This document shows positions 56,206 through 64,000 of a DNA stretch of 64,000 bases, piece after piece. This stretch comes from CAYWNA01 sp964459305 (lineage in GTDB: Bacteria; Planctomycetota; Planctomycetia; Pirellulales; Pirellulaceae): the NCBI GenBank assembly GCA_964459305.1, contig CAYWNA010000009.1, positions 1 through 64,000 on the forward strand. Reading direction: 5' to 3'. The translations under genes were made by a program, and so were the position numbers. Positions within the stretch are counted from its first letter, which is position 1, and each line of letters starts with the position of its first letter. The notes under the pieces are model-generated. The model saw only the letters and a list, made by a program, of their open reading frames with translations. It did no database searches and was not told the DNA's origin.

Positions 56206-59200
56206 TTATCTGTCGGAAAACGATCCTGTAGTGCCTGGACGTCCATGCCTTCTTCGCGCAGGGCTTCCATCGCTTTTGCCGCGGCTTCGGCCGCTTGGAC
56301 GGTGGTGATACACGGTACCCCGTGTTGGACAGCGGCGGCCCGGATGCGCCCTTCGTCGGTTCGTGCCCCTTTGCCGCCGGGCGTGTTCATCACCAAGCCA
56401 ATGTTTCCGTCGATCATGTGGTCGATCAAATTGGGATGGCCTTGGGCGATCTTCTTGACTCTCTCGACCGGAATCCCTGCCTCCTCCAGACGGCGGGCTG
56501 TACCCTCCGTGGCGATCAGTTCGAATCCCAAAGCCGACAGTCGCTCGGCCAGTTCAGTCATTCTGTCTTTGTGGCGTGCGGCAACGCTAATGAAGATCTT
56601 CCCGTGCGTCGGCGGCAAAACCACGCCGGCGGCCAGTTGGCTTTTGGCGAACGCGATCGAAAAACGCTCGCTGATGCCCATCACTTCGCCCGTGCTGCGC
56701 ATCTCCGGTCCAAGCACGATGTCCACGCCGACGAACTTGCGGAAGGGAAAGACGCTCTCCTTGATAGACACGTGTGACGGAATGGGTTCGCGATCTACGC
56801 CCAATTGGGCCAGGGTTTGGCCGGCCATCACTTTGGCGGCAAGTTTTGCGACCGGCACGCCCGTCGCCTTGGCCACGAAAGGCACCGTGCGGCTGGCCCG
56901 CGGGTTCACCTCCAACACGTACACGTTGAACCGGCCGTCTTCCATCTTGACGGCGTACTGAACGTTCATCAATCCGACCACATTCAGGTACTTGGCCATC
57001 GCATGCGTGGCCTCGCGAATCTCCTGCACCACAGGTCCGGGCAGGCTGTACGGCGGAATGGAACAAGCGGAATCGCCGGAATGCACGCCGGCTTCCTCGA
57101 TGTGCTCCATCACGCCCATGACAAACACCTCGCGCCCGTCCGAAATCGCGTCCACATCCACTTCTGTAGCATCTTCGAGAAAGCCGTCGATCAGCACGGG
57201 CTGACCTTCCGAAGCAACAAATGCCTCGGCAACGAAACGTTCGAACTGTTTGTGGTCGTAGCAGATTTCCATGGCCCGCCCGCCGAGCACGAAACTGGGC
57301 CGGACCAGAACGGGGAACCCGACTTTGGCCACTTCGTCGCGGGCTTGGGCCAGATTCATGGCGATGCCGTTGGCCGGTTGTTTCAGGTTCAATTCGTGCA
57401 ACAGCTTCTGGAATTTCTCGCGGTCTTCCGCCGCTTCGATCGTGTCGACCGCGGTGCCGATAATTGGCACACCGGCCGAATCCAACGCGCGAGCCAGATT
57501 CAAGGGCGTTTGCCCGCCGAACTGGACGATCACGCCGTCCGGTTGGGTGCGGTCGAAGATATTCAACACGTCTTCGGTCGTCAGCGGCTCGAAGAACAAC
57601 AGATCACTGGTGTCGTAATCCGTACTGACGGTCTCCGGGTTCGAGTTGACCATAATCGACTCGATTCCCATCTCGCGAAGCGCAAAACTAGCATGGCAGC
57701 AGCAGTAATCAAACTCGATGCCCTGACCGATTCGGTTCGGCCCGCCGCCCAAGATCATGATGCGTTTCTTGCCCGGCGGTTTGGGCGGCGTCTCATCTTC
57801 GTCTTCGTAAGTAGAGTAGTAGTAAGGCGTGTAGGCTTCGAACTCCGCGGCGCAGGTATCCACGGACTTGAAGGTGGCCACAATGCCGCGGGCTTTGCGA
57901 TGCTCGCGAATTTCCAGGTCGCTGGAGTGCCACAGAGTGGCCAACTGGCGGTCCGAAAATCCGAACCGCTTGGCCTGCCGGAGCAGAGCGTCGTCCACCT
58001 CTGCGATATCGTCGTGCTGTCGCAGTTGCGCTTCGAGTTCGACGATTTCCATCAGTTGGTCGAGGAACCACGGGTCAATTGCCGTCAATTCGTAGATCTT
58101 GTCGATCGACATGCCGCTTTTCAGCGCATACCGTAGGTACCAAGCGCGTTTTGCGTTGGGCGTTGACAGATTCGCCCGAATTTCGTCCTCACTGGGCCGG
58201 TCGGGCGTCGCCCAGAGATCTTTTCCGTCGCAGCCGAATCCGAAAGAGCCGACTTCTAGCCCTCGCAGCGCTTTTTGAAATGATTCCTTGAACGTCCGCC
58301 CGATCGCCATGGTCTCGCCGACGCTCTTCATTTGCGTGGTCAGCGTCGCATCCGCTTCCGCGAATTTCTCGAATGCAAATCGCGGCACCTTCGTGACTAC
58401 ATAGTCGATGGTCGGTTCGAAACACGCCATCGTTTTCCGCGTGATGTCGTTAGGCAGTTCGTGCAGCCGATATCCGACGGCCAGCTTGGCCGCGATTTTG
58501 GCAATCGGGAAACCGGTGGCCTTCGATGCCAACGCGCTGGATCGGCTGACTCGTGGGTTCATCTCGATCACGATCATGCGGCCCGTCTTCGGATGAATGG
58601 CGAACTGGATGTTCGAACCGCCCGTTTCGACGCCGATTTCCCGGATTACCGCCAGGCTGGCGTCGCGCATGCGCTGGTATTCTTTGTCGGTCAGCGTCTG
58701 GGCCGGTGCCACCGTGATGGAATCGCCCGTGTGCACGCCCATGGCGTCGAAGTTCTCGATCGAGCAGATGATGACGACGTTATCGTCCAAGTCGCGCATC
58801 ACCTCCATTTCGTACTCTTTCCAACCCAGCGCCGATTCCTCGATCAATACCTCGGTGATGGGCGACTGGTCGAGCCCCCGGCGGACCAGCGTATCGAACT
58901 CATCGCGATTGTAAGCCACCGCCGACCCCGCCCCGCCAAGGGTAAAGCTGGGACGCACCACGCACGGCACGCCAATCTCCTTGACCACCTCACGGGCCTC
59001 CTTGACTGAGTGCACCGTTTCACCACGGCACACTTCCAGGCCGATTTTCTCCATCGCCTGCTTGAATAGATCCCGCTCCTCGGCCTTGGCAATCACCTGG
59101 GCGTTGGCGCCGATCATTTGCACGCCGTATTTTTCCAGCACCCCATGGCGGTCCAAATCCATGGCCACATTCAGTCCGGTCTGACCGCCAAGCGTCGGCA

Positions 59201-59459
59201 ACAGCGCATCGGGCCGTTCCTGCTCGATCACTTTGGCCACGGTCTCCCAGGTGAGCGGTTCGATGTAAGTGCGTTCGGCCGTGGCGGGATCGGTCATGAT
59301 GGTGGCCGGGTTCGAGTTGACCAGTACCACCTCGTAACCTTCTTCGCGCAAGGCTTTGCACGCTTGGGTACCGGAATAGTCGAATTCACAGGCCTGACCA
59401 ATTACGATCGGTCCAGAGCCAATCAGCAGTATTCTGTGGATATCGTTGCGGCGTGGCAC
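56202..59459 (-). CDS. carB: Carbamoyl-phosphate synthase large subunit
   Basis: The product is 1085 aa, full length. Two homologous ATP-grasp halves each begin with a Rossmann-like motif: ILLIGSGPIVIGQACEFDYS near the start and IMILGGGPNRIGQGIEFDYC near the middle. Also present are TLGGQTGLN, PSFTLGGAGSA, IEMNPRVSRSSALASKATGF, VQFGGQTPLNLA, PSFVLGGRAMEI and VLEVNPRASRTVPFVAKATG. The C-terminal MGS-like allosteric domain (FELIATEGTARRLEEAGIPV, LVMNTPGGKGARTDEGRIR) is present. It makes carbamoyl phosphate for pyrimidines and arginine. carA is not adjacent. Confidence 0.97.
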   Translation of the reverse strand: MPRRNDIHRILLIGSGPIVIGQACEFDYSGTQACKALREEGYEVVLVNSNPATIMTDPATAERTYIEPLTWETVAKVIEQERPDALLPTLGGQTGLNVAMDLDRHGVLEKYGVQMIGANAQVIAKAEERDLFKQAMEKIGLEVCRGETVHSVKEAREVVKEIGVPCVVRPSFTLGGAGSAVAYNRDEFDTLVRRGLDQSPITEVLIEESALGWKEYEMEVMRDLDDNVVIICSIENFDAMGVHTGDSITVAPAQTLTDKEYQRMRDASLAVIREIGVETGGSNIQFAIHPKTGRMIVIEMNPRVSRSSALASKATGFPIAKIAAKLAVGYRLHELPNDITRKTMACFEPTIDYVVTKVPRFAFEKFAEADATLTTQMKSVGETMAIGRTFKESFQKALRGLEVGSFGFGCDGKDLWATPDRPSEDEIRANLSTPNAKRAWYLRYALKSGMSIDKIYELTAIDPWFLDQLMEIVELEAQLRQHDDIAEVDDALLRQAKRFGFSDRQLATLWHSSDLEIREHRKARGIVATFKSVDTCAAEFEAYTPYYYSTYEDEDETPPKPPGKKRIMILGGGPNRIGQGIEFDYCCCHASFALREMGIESIMVNSNPETVSTDYDTSDLLFFEPLTTEDVLNIFDRTQPDGVIVQFGGQTPLNLARALDSAGVPIIGTAVDTIEAAEDREKFQKLLHELNLKQPANGIAMNLAQARDEVAKVGFPVLVRPSFVLGGRAMEICYDHKQFERFVAEAFVASEGQPVLIDGFLEDATEVDVDAISDGREVFVMGVMEHIEEAGVHSGDSACSIPPYSLPGPVVQEIREATHAMAKYLNVVGLMNVQYAVKMEDGRFNVYVLEVNPRASRTVPFVAKATGVPVAKLAAKVMAGQTLAQLGVDREPIPSHVSIKESVFPFRKFVGVDIVLGPEMRSTGEVMGISERFSIAFAKSQLAAGVVLPPTHGKIFISVAARHKDRMTELAERLSALGFELIATEGTARRLEEAGIPVERVKKIAQGHPNLIDHMIDGNIGLVMNTPGGKGARTDEGRIRAAAVQHGVPCITTVQAAEAAAKAMEALREEGMDVQALQDRFPTDN

Positions 59460-59819
59460 GCTATCGGCGTTCCTATTCTCTGCAAATGGGGGATACGAAT
59501 CCCCAGTGGTTTATCGGGAGCCGGACAAAATCCATCAAAGTTAACACCACGGCCAACATTTCTTCAAGGGAGGGCAAGATTGGAGGCGAGACGCTTCGCC
59601 TCGCAGGGCTTGACCGCAACACGCAACCGATTCTACGACTCTACGGGGTGAATGACCAATGACCACCCACCAATGCCCAGGCGATTCTGTTGGTTCCTCG
59701 CAGGTCTACCGAAAGACGCTGATTCGGTCGCGTAGCCACGAATGCGATCGTCGACCGGGAAGGCGGGCGAAGTTCTCGCGTGTTCGGCATTTTCTCCGAT
59801 TACTCTTCGACGGACTGAG
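59460..59819. other. Gene-free stretch upstream of carB
   Basis: About 360 bp. A hairpin GAGGCGA (59583-59589), loop GACGCT, TCGCCTC (59596-59602) is present. No coding frame is convincing. The carB promoter must be here, near 59460, but no clear boxes are visible. Confidence 0.55.
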
Positions 59820-62402
59820 TCACTCGAACAGTACAACGTCGTTCAAGCCGAGTTCGACGGTGCACTTCACTCGGTACACATTTCCTCCCTTGGGCTTGGC
59901 TTTCTCCTGCTCGAAACGCAATGCTCCTTCAGTGAGTGATCGAACGGACTTGACGGATTTGGACATGGGCAGGCAGATGTCCAGCCTTCGAATCGGCTCA
60001 TACGTGAAATTGGCCAGTACTAGCGCAGTGCCTTCTTCAGCATCGTAGACGCCGGCCTCCACCACTGGGTGAGACAGTTCAGCCAAACGCGGCGCGCCGG
60101 ACTGCCGTGCCTGCAAGTTGACGAAGTGCCTGAGGTGCGCGGGCCATAGTTCTTTCAATTCCGCAGGGACAAACTTCGCGTCCTTCACGTAGGTCACGCC
60201 CGGACAGGCTCCCACGTAGATCGTCTTTCCTTTGCCAAACTCACCCATGACGACCGCAGGTGCCCCGTTCTCGAACGTGGCGACGACCTGAGCGCGGGCT
60301 GGCTTGAACGCGATTTTCGCACCGATCACCCCCATCGCGTCAGTCAATGTCTCTGACGATTCAGCCGTCGATCGGATCTCGTCCACAAAGGGCAGTTGGT
60401 TCAGCGCACCACGGATATGGTAGCGGCCGGACTGCAATTGGACGTCCACCGTCGGCTCGATGCCAAAGATCTGAGAGAGACCAGAAACAGGCTCATTGTA
60501 CTCGTTTCGGCTGCCCGCCGCGCACGAACCGTACAGATGTCCGCCGGCTTTCACCCACGCTGCGATCGTCGTCGTCGCCACTTCGCTGATACAGGGGTCG
60601 GTCGCATACAACACGTCGTAGCGATCCAACCCCCCAGCTTCAACGTCCTCCTCGGTCAGCATGTCCACCAAGTATTGGTCGTGAACAAGCGACAGGTAGG
60701 TGGCTCGTCTTTCGAGCATGTGTATGTATCCGGCGGGTTGCCAGAGGTCGGAAGAAATGCTGTACAGCAAGGCGACGCGCGTTTTGCGCACCTTTCCCGG
60801 CGCGATGATGTGCTCGGCCGCAGCCAAATCGCGCGTGATGTTGGCAATGCCATCGTAGGCGCCGCGAAGGTCCGACCAGTAGTTTTCCGTGCTGGTGGCG
60901 GTTGGGCCGTAAGTCCAATAGAAGAAGTGCTTGGCTCCCTGACACAAGGCCGACGTGCTCTTCAGTCGCAAGTTGGTTTCGTCGCTGGGCGTGATCCAGG
61001 CCATGATGGGCATCCGACCGCCACTCGCGCTGCGGAAGATCGATGCTTGAAAGCCCATCAATTGAAAACCCTCCCAGGTCCAATTCGGACCGTACATGAA
61101 TTGCAGGCCCATCCAATCTTCGATTCCAATCATGTCCACCGCTCCGCTCCGTCCTAGGTCGAACCAGTCGGAGGCCAGCGGGTAACCGCCCCACGCCGGA
61201 TTGGGCGTCATCCCCATTCCCAGACCAGATCCTGCAAAGTACGGATGATCGGCTACCAGCATCGTTGTCACCGGTCCGGGCTGGAAATGCCGGTGAAACG
61301 ATGTGGCATGCCAATGAACTCGTTCCGTAGCCGCGTGCTGTCGAAAACGCGACGTATGGTAGAAGACGCGTCGGGCTGCCGCCGCGTCCTGCTTCTCGCG
61401 TTCGCGAAGATCTTCCGGTGTTTCGATTGGCTTGATGTCTTCCAGACGCTCGACGCCCAGCGATTGCGGCGCGATTTTTCGCTCGGCCAGCCAACCGCGG
61501 AAATGCTTTAGGGCTTGCTCGTTGTCGCCGATCGACGGCCGGCACACGATCTCGTCCGAAAACCCGAAAGGGACGCCTTGGGCAAGCGGTTCAGTATGTC
61601 GCGCTGCGTGCTTCTTCATCAGTTCGTCGATCTCTTCGCGAGTCGCTTCCGGTCCGAAGCGGACACTGTGGGTATGACCGGGAACGCGGAAATCGAACGC
61701 GTCGCGCACTTCGGGCCGCTGATTTCCCACGACGTTGAATCCCAGCAAATGGAGCACCTCGGCTTCCTTCAAGTTCAACTCTTCGCGCTGGGGACCCCAG
61801 AAGCTGGTCTGCACGATCAAATGCTTCGGACCGAGCCGTTTTCCGTCACTCGCCGCTTGCGCCCATTGAAGACGACGGCCAGTCATCTGAGAGGCGGTTT
61901 CGAGATCGTCGGCATCGGCCTGCAGATCGGGCGAGACGAGGAAACTGGTAAGCGACCCGCGAAAAGACTCGTGAAACCGTTTGACAACGTCGTTTGCGTC
62001 CGGCGAAGTGGCCAATTCGATGGCAACCCTACGCCGCTCACTCGGCGGATCGCTGACAAAATCCACCGTCACGTTCGGGAATTCGGCCACGCCGCCTGCC
62101 CGATTCAGCCGGCCATGAAGCTGACCAGCAGCGTGTTTCGTTAGATCAAACCAGGGGGTAAAATCACCAGCCGCGACGCGATTCCCCTCCTGCTTGTCCG
62201 CCAGCGGCGGAATCACTGCGCGTGGGAGATACCACGGGCTTCTGTGAATGTAGCCTCTCAGCCGCACGTAGTACTTGCCCGTATTCGGCTCGACCAGTTG
62301 AAAACGCACGAACACACCATCGGCGGCACGACCGATCGAACACAGAGCCAAAAGAACGACGAAGGCAACCAGAGGGCGGCAGTTGATCGATGGAGCGATC
62401 AT
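59820..62402 (-). CDS. Large exported glycosidase-like protein (GH42/A4 beta-galactosidase-like)
   Basis: The product is 860 aa, with the ATG at 62402 and a signal peptide ending near GRAAD. An N-terminal beta domain is followed by a barrel-like central region: DLGRSGAVDMIGIEDWMGLQ, MAWITPSDETNLRLKSTSAL, GAKHFFYWTYGP. A class I glutamine-amidotransferase-like fold of the GH42 trimerisation type follows (RYDVLYATDPCISEVATTTI, VKAGGHLYGSCAAGSRNEYN, VVMGEFGKGKTIYVGACPG). The C-terminus is a small beta domain. Assignment to a sequence-defined GH family is uncertain, as I could not place catalytic residues. It is probably a secreted polysaccharide-acting enzyme. Confidence 0.7.
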   Translation of the reverse strand: MIAPSINCRPLVAFVVLLALCSIGRAADGVFVRFQLVEPNTGKYYVRLRGYIHRSPWYLPRAVIPPLADKQEGNRVAAGDFTPWFDLTKHAAGQLHGRLNRAGGVAEFPNVTVDFVSDPPSERRRVAIELATSPDANDVVKRFHESFRGSLTSFLVSPDLQADADDLETASQMTGRRLQWAQAASDGKRLGPKHLIVQTSFWGPQREELNLKEAEVLHLLGFNVVGNQRPEVRDAFDFRVPGHTHSVRFGPEATREEIDELMKKHAARHTEPLAQGVPFGFSDEIVCRPSIGDNEQALKHFRGWLAERKIAPQSLGVERLEDIKPIETPEDLREREKQDAAAARRVFYHTSRFRQHAATERVHWHATSFHRHFQPGPVTTMLVADHPYFAGSGLGMGMTPNPAWGGYPLASDWFDLGRSGAVDMIGIEDWMGLQFMYGPNWTWEGFQLMGFQASIFRSASGGRMPIMAWITPSDETNLRLKSTSALCQGAKHFFYWTYGPTATSTENYWSDLRGAYDGIANITRDLAAAEHIIAPGKVRKTRVALLYSISSDLWQPAGYIHMLERRATYLSLVHDQYLVDMLTEEDVEAGGLDRYDVLYATDPCISEVATTTIAAWVKAGGHLYGSCAAGSRNEYNEPVSGLSQIFGIEPTVDVQLQSGRYHIRGALNQLPFVDEIRSTAESSETLTDAMGVIGAKIAFKPARAQVVATFENGAPAVVMGEFGKGKTIYVGACPGVTYVKDAKFVPAELKELWPAHLRHFVNLQARQSGAPRLAELSHPVVEAGVYDAEEGTALVLANFTYEPIRRLDICLPMSKSVKSVRSLTEGALRFEQEKAKPKGGNVYRVKCTVELGLNDVVLFE

Positions 62403-62570
62403 TCCCTGTGTCCCTTACATAAGTTGTTACATAGCAGGAGATTAGAGGCCGTGAAGAATCCTGGCAGGGTGCAACGAATACAGAATGTATGGTATACCCC
62501 GCGTGTTTGGAATGACAGAGTGTCCTAGAATAAGGTATTCTGCGTATTTGTACGTATTGGGGCGGAAACT

Positions 62571-64000
62571 ATGGTCACTGATGATTTCAATCCATACCAC
62601 GAATGGCTGGGGCTGGATGCTCAACTGAAACAGCCCAATTACTACCAGCTCTTGGGTGTCGACCAAAGCGAGGCGGATGCACAGAAGATCGCCGCCGCCG
62701 CGGATCGGGCTCTGTCCAAGGTGCGAAGTGTTCGGCCGGGTCCTCGCGCTGCGGAGTGGGCGAAGTTATTGGACGAGATGGCCGCAGCCAGATTCTGTCT
62801 TACCGATCCAGCGAAACGTGCGGAGTATGACAGGCAGTTGGCCAGTTCGCAGTTTTCCGCTCCGACCAGCTACCGCCGCCCGACTCCGCGAGACAAGGCA
62901 TCTCCCAACGTCGACGTACCGATGAGCCCGAACGCGAATTCCACGGCAGCGGTGCCCATGGCGGCACCCGTTCAGTCGCCGGCCACAATGATGCCCGGCG
63001 GTCCGGCAGCGGCACCAATTCCAACGGCGGGACAACCGGCTGGCCCAGTCGCTGAGCCACAGATGCCCATGCAAGCGCCGGCACCCCATGGCGGAGCAAC
63101 GGCCTACGCTAGTCCCACGACTCCTTACGGGCATATGCCACAAGCCCCCGCAGGCCCAGTTGCCGGTTCGCCTGGGGCGCCCGTAGCCGGCGTTGCGCCC
63201 GCTGTCGGCGCACCAATGGCAACGCCGCAAGGGTATCCGGCCGGTTCGCCCCAACCGATGCCGACCGGACCGATGCAGGGCATTCCGCCCGCTGGGGCTC
63301 CCAGTGGTGTCGCGCCCGGGACTCCTGTGTATGGGACCCCAACCGGGTATCCGGCCAGTTCACCTCAACCGACGCCGATAGCAGCCCAGCCTGCTCGAAA
63401 CATCCCTACCGGGGTCCCCGTGGGAGCCACGACGGCTGGCGCCATACCGGCGGCATCCACCCGGTCTTCTCCCGGCGTTCAGGTTGGCCAAAAGAAGTCC
63501 GCTTCCGTGATGGCAAGAAGACGCTCGGATCGGTCGAAGATGGTGCCCTACCTTGCAGCGGGTATCGGCTTTTTGATTCTGTTTGTCGCTATCGCTCTAT
63601 TGGCAGTTGTCGGCGGCAATGGATCCAAAGACGGAAAATCGTCAAGGAGGACGACCTCCAAGAGACCGGCGCCCCGAACGACCACGCCCGCCCAACCGTT
63701 CTCCAGACCATCAAGGTCGGTCCGCGATAGAACACCGCGTTCGGGACCCTCGGCCGTGCGGGAGTACAAGCGCGAACCGGCGGCTGGCGAACGCGCCGAT
63801 CGACCGCCGGAACCGTCCACAATGGAACCACCGCCGGAAGTGAATGTGGAACCTGGTACTCGCCTGATGGGCTCTTCGATCGTCGATCCCCAACCGGATC
63901 CAACAGGCACCACCGATCGGCTGTCTCAGCCGAAACCGACGCCGGCAGAGCCAGCGCTGCAGCCGGAGGCGACCCCCGGACCGGATGCGAAGCTCACCCA
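62571..64000 (+). CDS. J-like-domain, Pro-rich membrane protein (3'-partial)
   Basis: The ATG at 62571 opens a frame that runs through the right edge (476 codons visible). Residues 1-90 resemble the planctomycete J-like domain: NPYHEWLGLD, NYYQLLGVDQSEAD, then helices ending FCLTDPAKRAEYDRQLA. The HPD tripeptide needed to stimulate DnaK is not present. Residues of about 95-310 are a Pro/Ala/Gly/Met-rich low-complexity stretch. A basic patch (MARRRSDRSK) and one membrane segment (about 326-346) follow, then another Pro/Arg-rich tail. It is probably membrane-anchored with the J-like part in the cytoplasm. The function is unknown and the C-terminal domain is outside the window. Confidence 0.82.
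   Translation, partial: MVTDDFNPYHEWLGLDAQLKQPNYYQLLGVDQSEADAQKIAAAADRALSKVRSVRPGPRAAEWAKLLDEMAAARFCLTDPAKRAEYDRQLASSQFSAPTSYRRPTPRDKASPNVDVPMSPNANSTAAVPMAAPVQSPATMMPGGPAAAPIPTAGQPAGPVAEPQMPMQAPAPHGGATAYASPTTPYGHMPQAPAGPVAGSPGAPVAGVAPAVGAPMATPQGYPAGSPQPMPTGPMQGIPPAGAPSGVAPGTPVYGTPTGYPASSPQPTPIAAQPARNIPTGVPVGATTAGAIPAASTRSSPGVQVGQKKSASVMARRRSDRSKMVPYLAAGIGFLILFVAIALLAVVGGNGSKDGKSSRRTTSKRPAPRTTTPAQPFSRPSRSVRDRTPRSGPSAVREYKREPAAGERADRPPEPSTMEPPPEVNVEPGTRLMGSSIVDPQPDPTGTTDRLSQPKPTPAEPALQPEATPGPDAKLT

Noticed and set aside
56805..58136. 443-codon open frame on the + strand
   Set aside because: Lies wholly antisense to carB and follows its codon pattern; a typical shadow in GC-rich DNA.

Overview
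The window reads as chromosomal DNA of a planctomycete, most likely of the Pirellulales type. The evidence is a sulfatase, a sialidase and other secreted glycan-degrading enzymes, Ser/Thr kinases with an SLA1-homology (SHD1) domain, a planctomycete-type ECF sigma factor, DUF3604 and DUF4838 proteins, Tat-like leaders, and many long intergenic palindromes. The taxon is inferred from gene content; no rRNA or tRNA gene is visible.

Layout. (1) Positions 2-17943 hold one enormous gene that starts before the window. It encodes a tandem array of about 77 secretin-N/NolW-like modules. It is split by a 100-N assembly gap at 7553-7652 that is flanked by an exact 55-bp duplication; merging the two copies restores a single reading frame of about 5,930 codons. 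It converges on a gspE-type ATPase gene preceded by a FlgI-like gene. (2) 21.0-25.4 kb: EF-hand protein, sulfatase, ferredoxin, TIM-barrel isomerase-like protein. (3) 25.6-30.6 kb: a compact set of a small PqqD/RRE protein, an ATP-grasp enzyme, a PLP-dependent decarboxylase and a urea-transporter/M23-peptidase fusion; the last three are translationally overlapped. (4) 30.7-35.8 kb: ECF sigma factor and two Ser/Thr kinases, one apparently cut off after its catalytic domain, the other carrying SHD1, TPR and zinc-finger parts. (5) 35.9-40.4 kb: a cassette of four transcription units, each preceded by the same bipartite motif GTAGAAAGC-N13-CGTTAG. It holds a Gly/Lys-repeat EF-hand protein with a Tat-like leader, an RRE-TPR-methyltransferase fusion, two secreted TPR proteins, an unknown protein and an ECF sigma-factor remnant. 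(6) 40.5-49.2 kb: zinc-ribbon membrane protein, PHP-domain protein, sialidase, ornithine cyclodeaminase family enzyme, DapA-family fragment, DUF4838 protein. (7) 49.4-62.4 kb: mostly housekeeping genes (uvrA, rpsR, a thioesterase, threonine aldolase, hisD, carB) and a large secreted glycosidase-like protein. (8) A J-like-domain membrane protein runs off the right edge.

Candidate undescribed systems. The 35.9-40.4 kb cassette looks like a small regulon under one alternative (ECF-like) sigma factor. Its first operon pairs a repetitive leader-bearing substrate with an RRE-fused methyltransferase, the layout of a RiPP-like protein-modification system. The 25.6-30.6 kb operon pairs a stand-alone RRE with an ATP-grasp ligase and a decarboxylase, plus a transporter/peptidase fusion, and has no obvious characterised counterpart; the ATP-grasp plus decarboxylase logic recalls BtrJ/BtrK of butirosin biosynthesis. 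The giant module array next to gspE and a FlgI-like gene is a third unusual element. These functional readings are inference from sequence alone.
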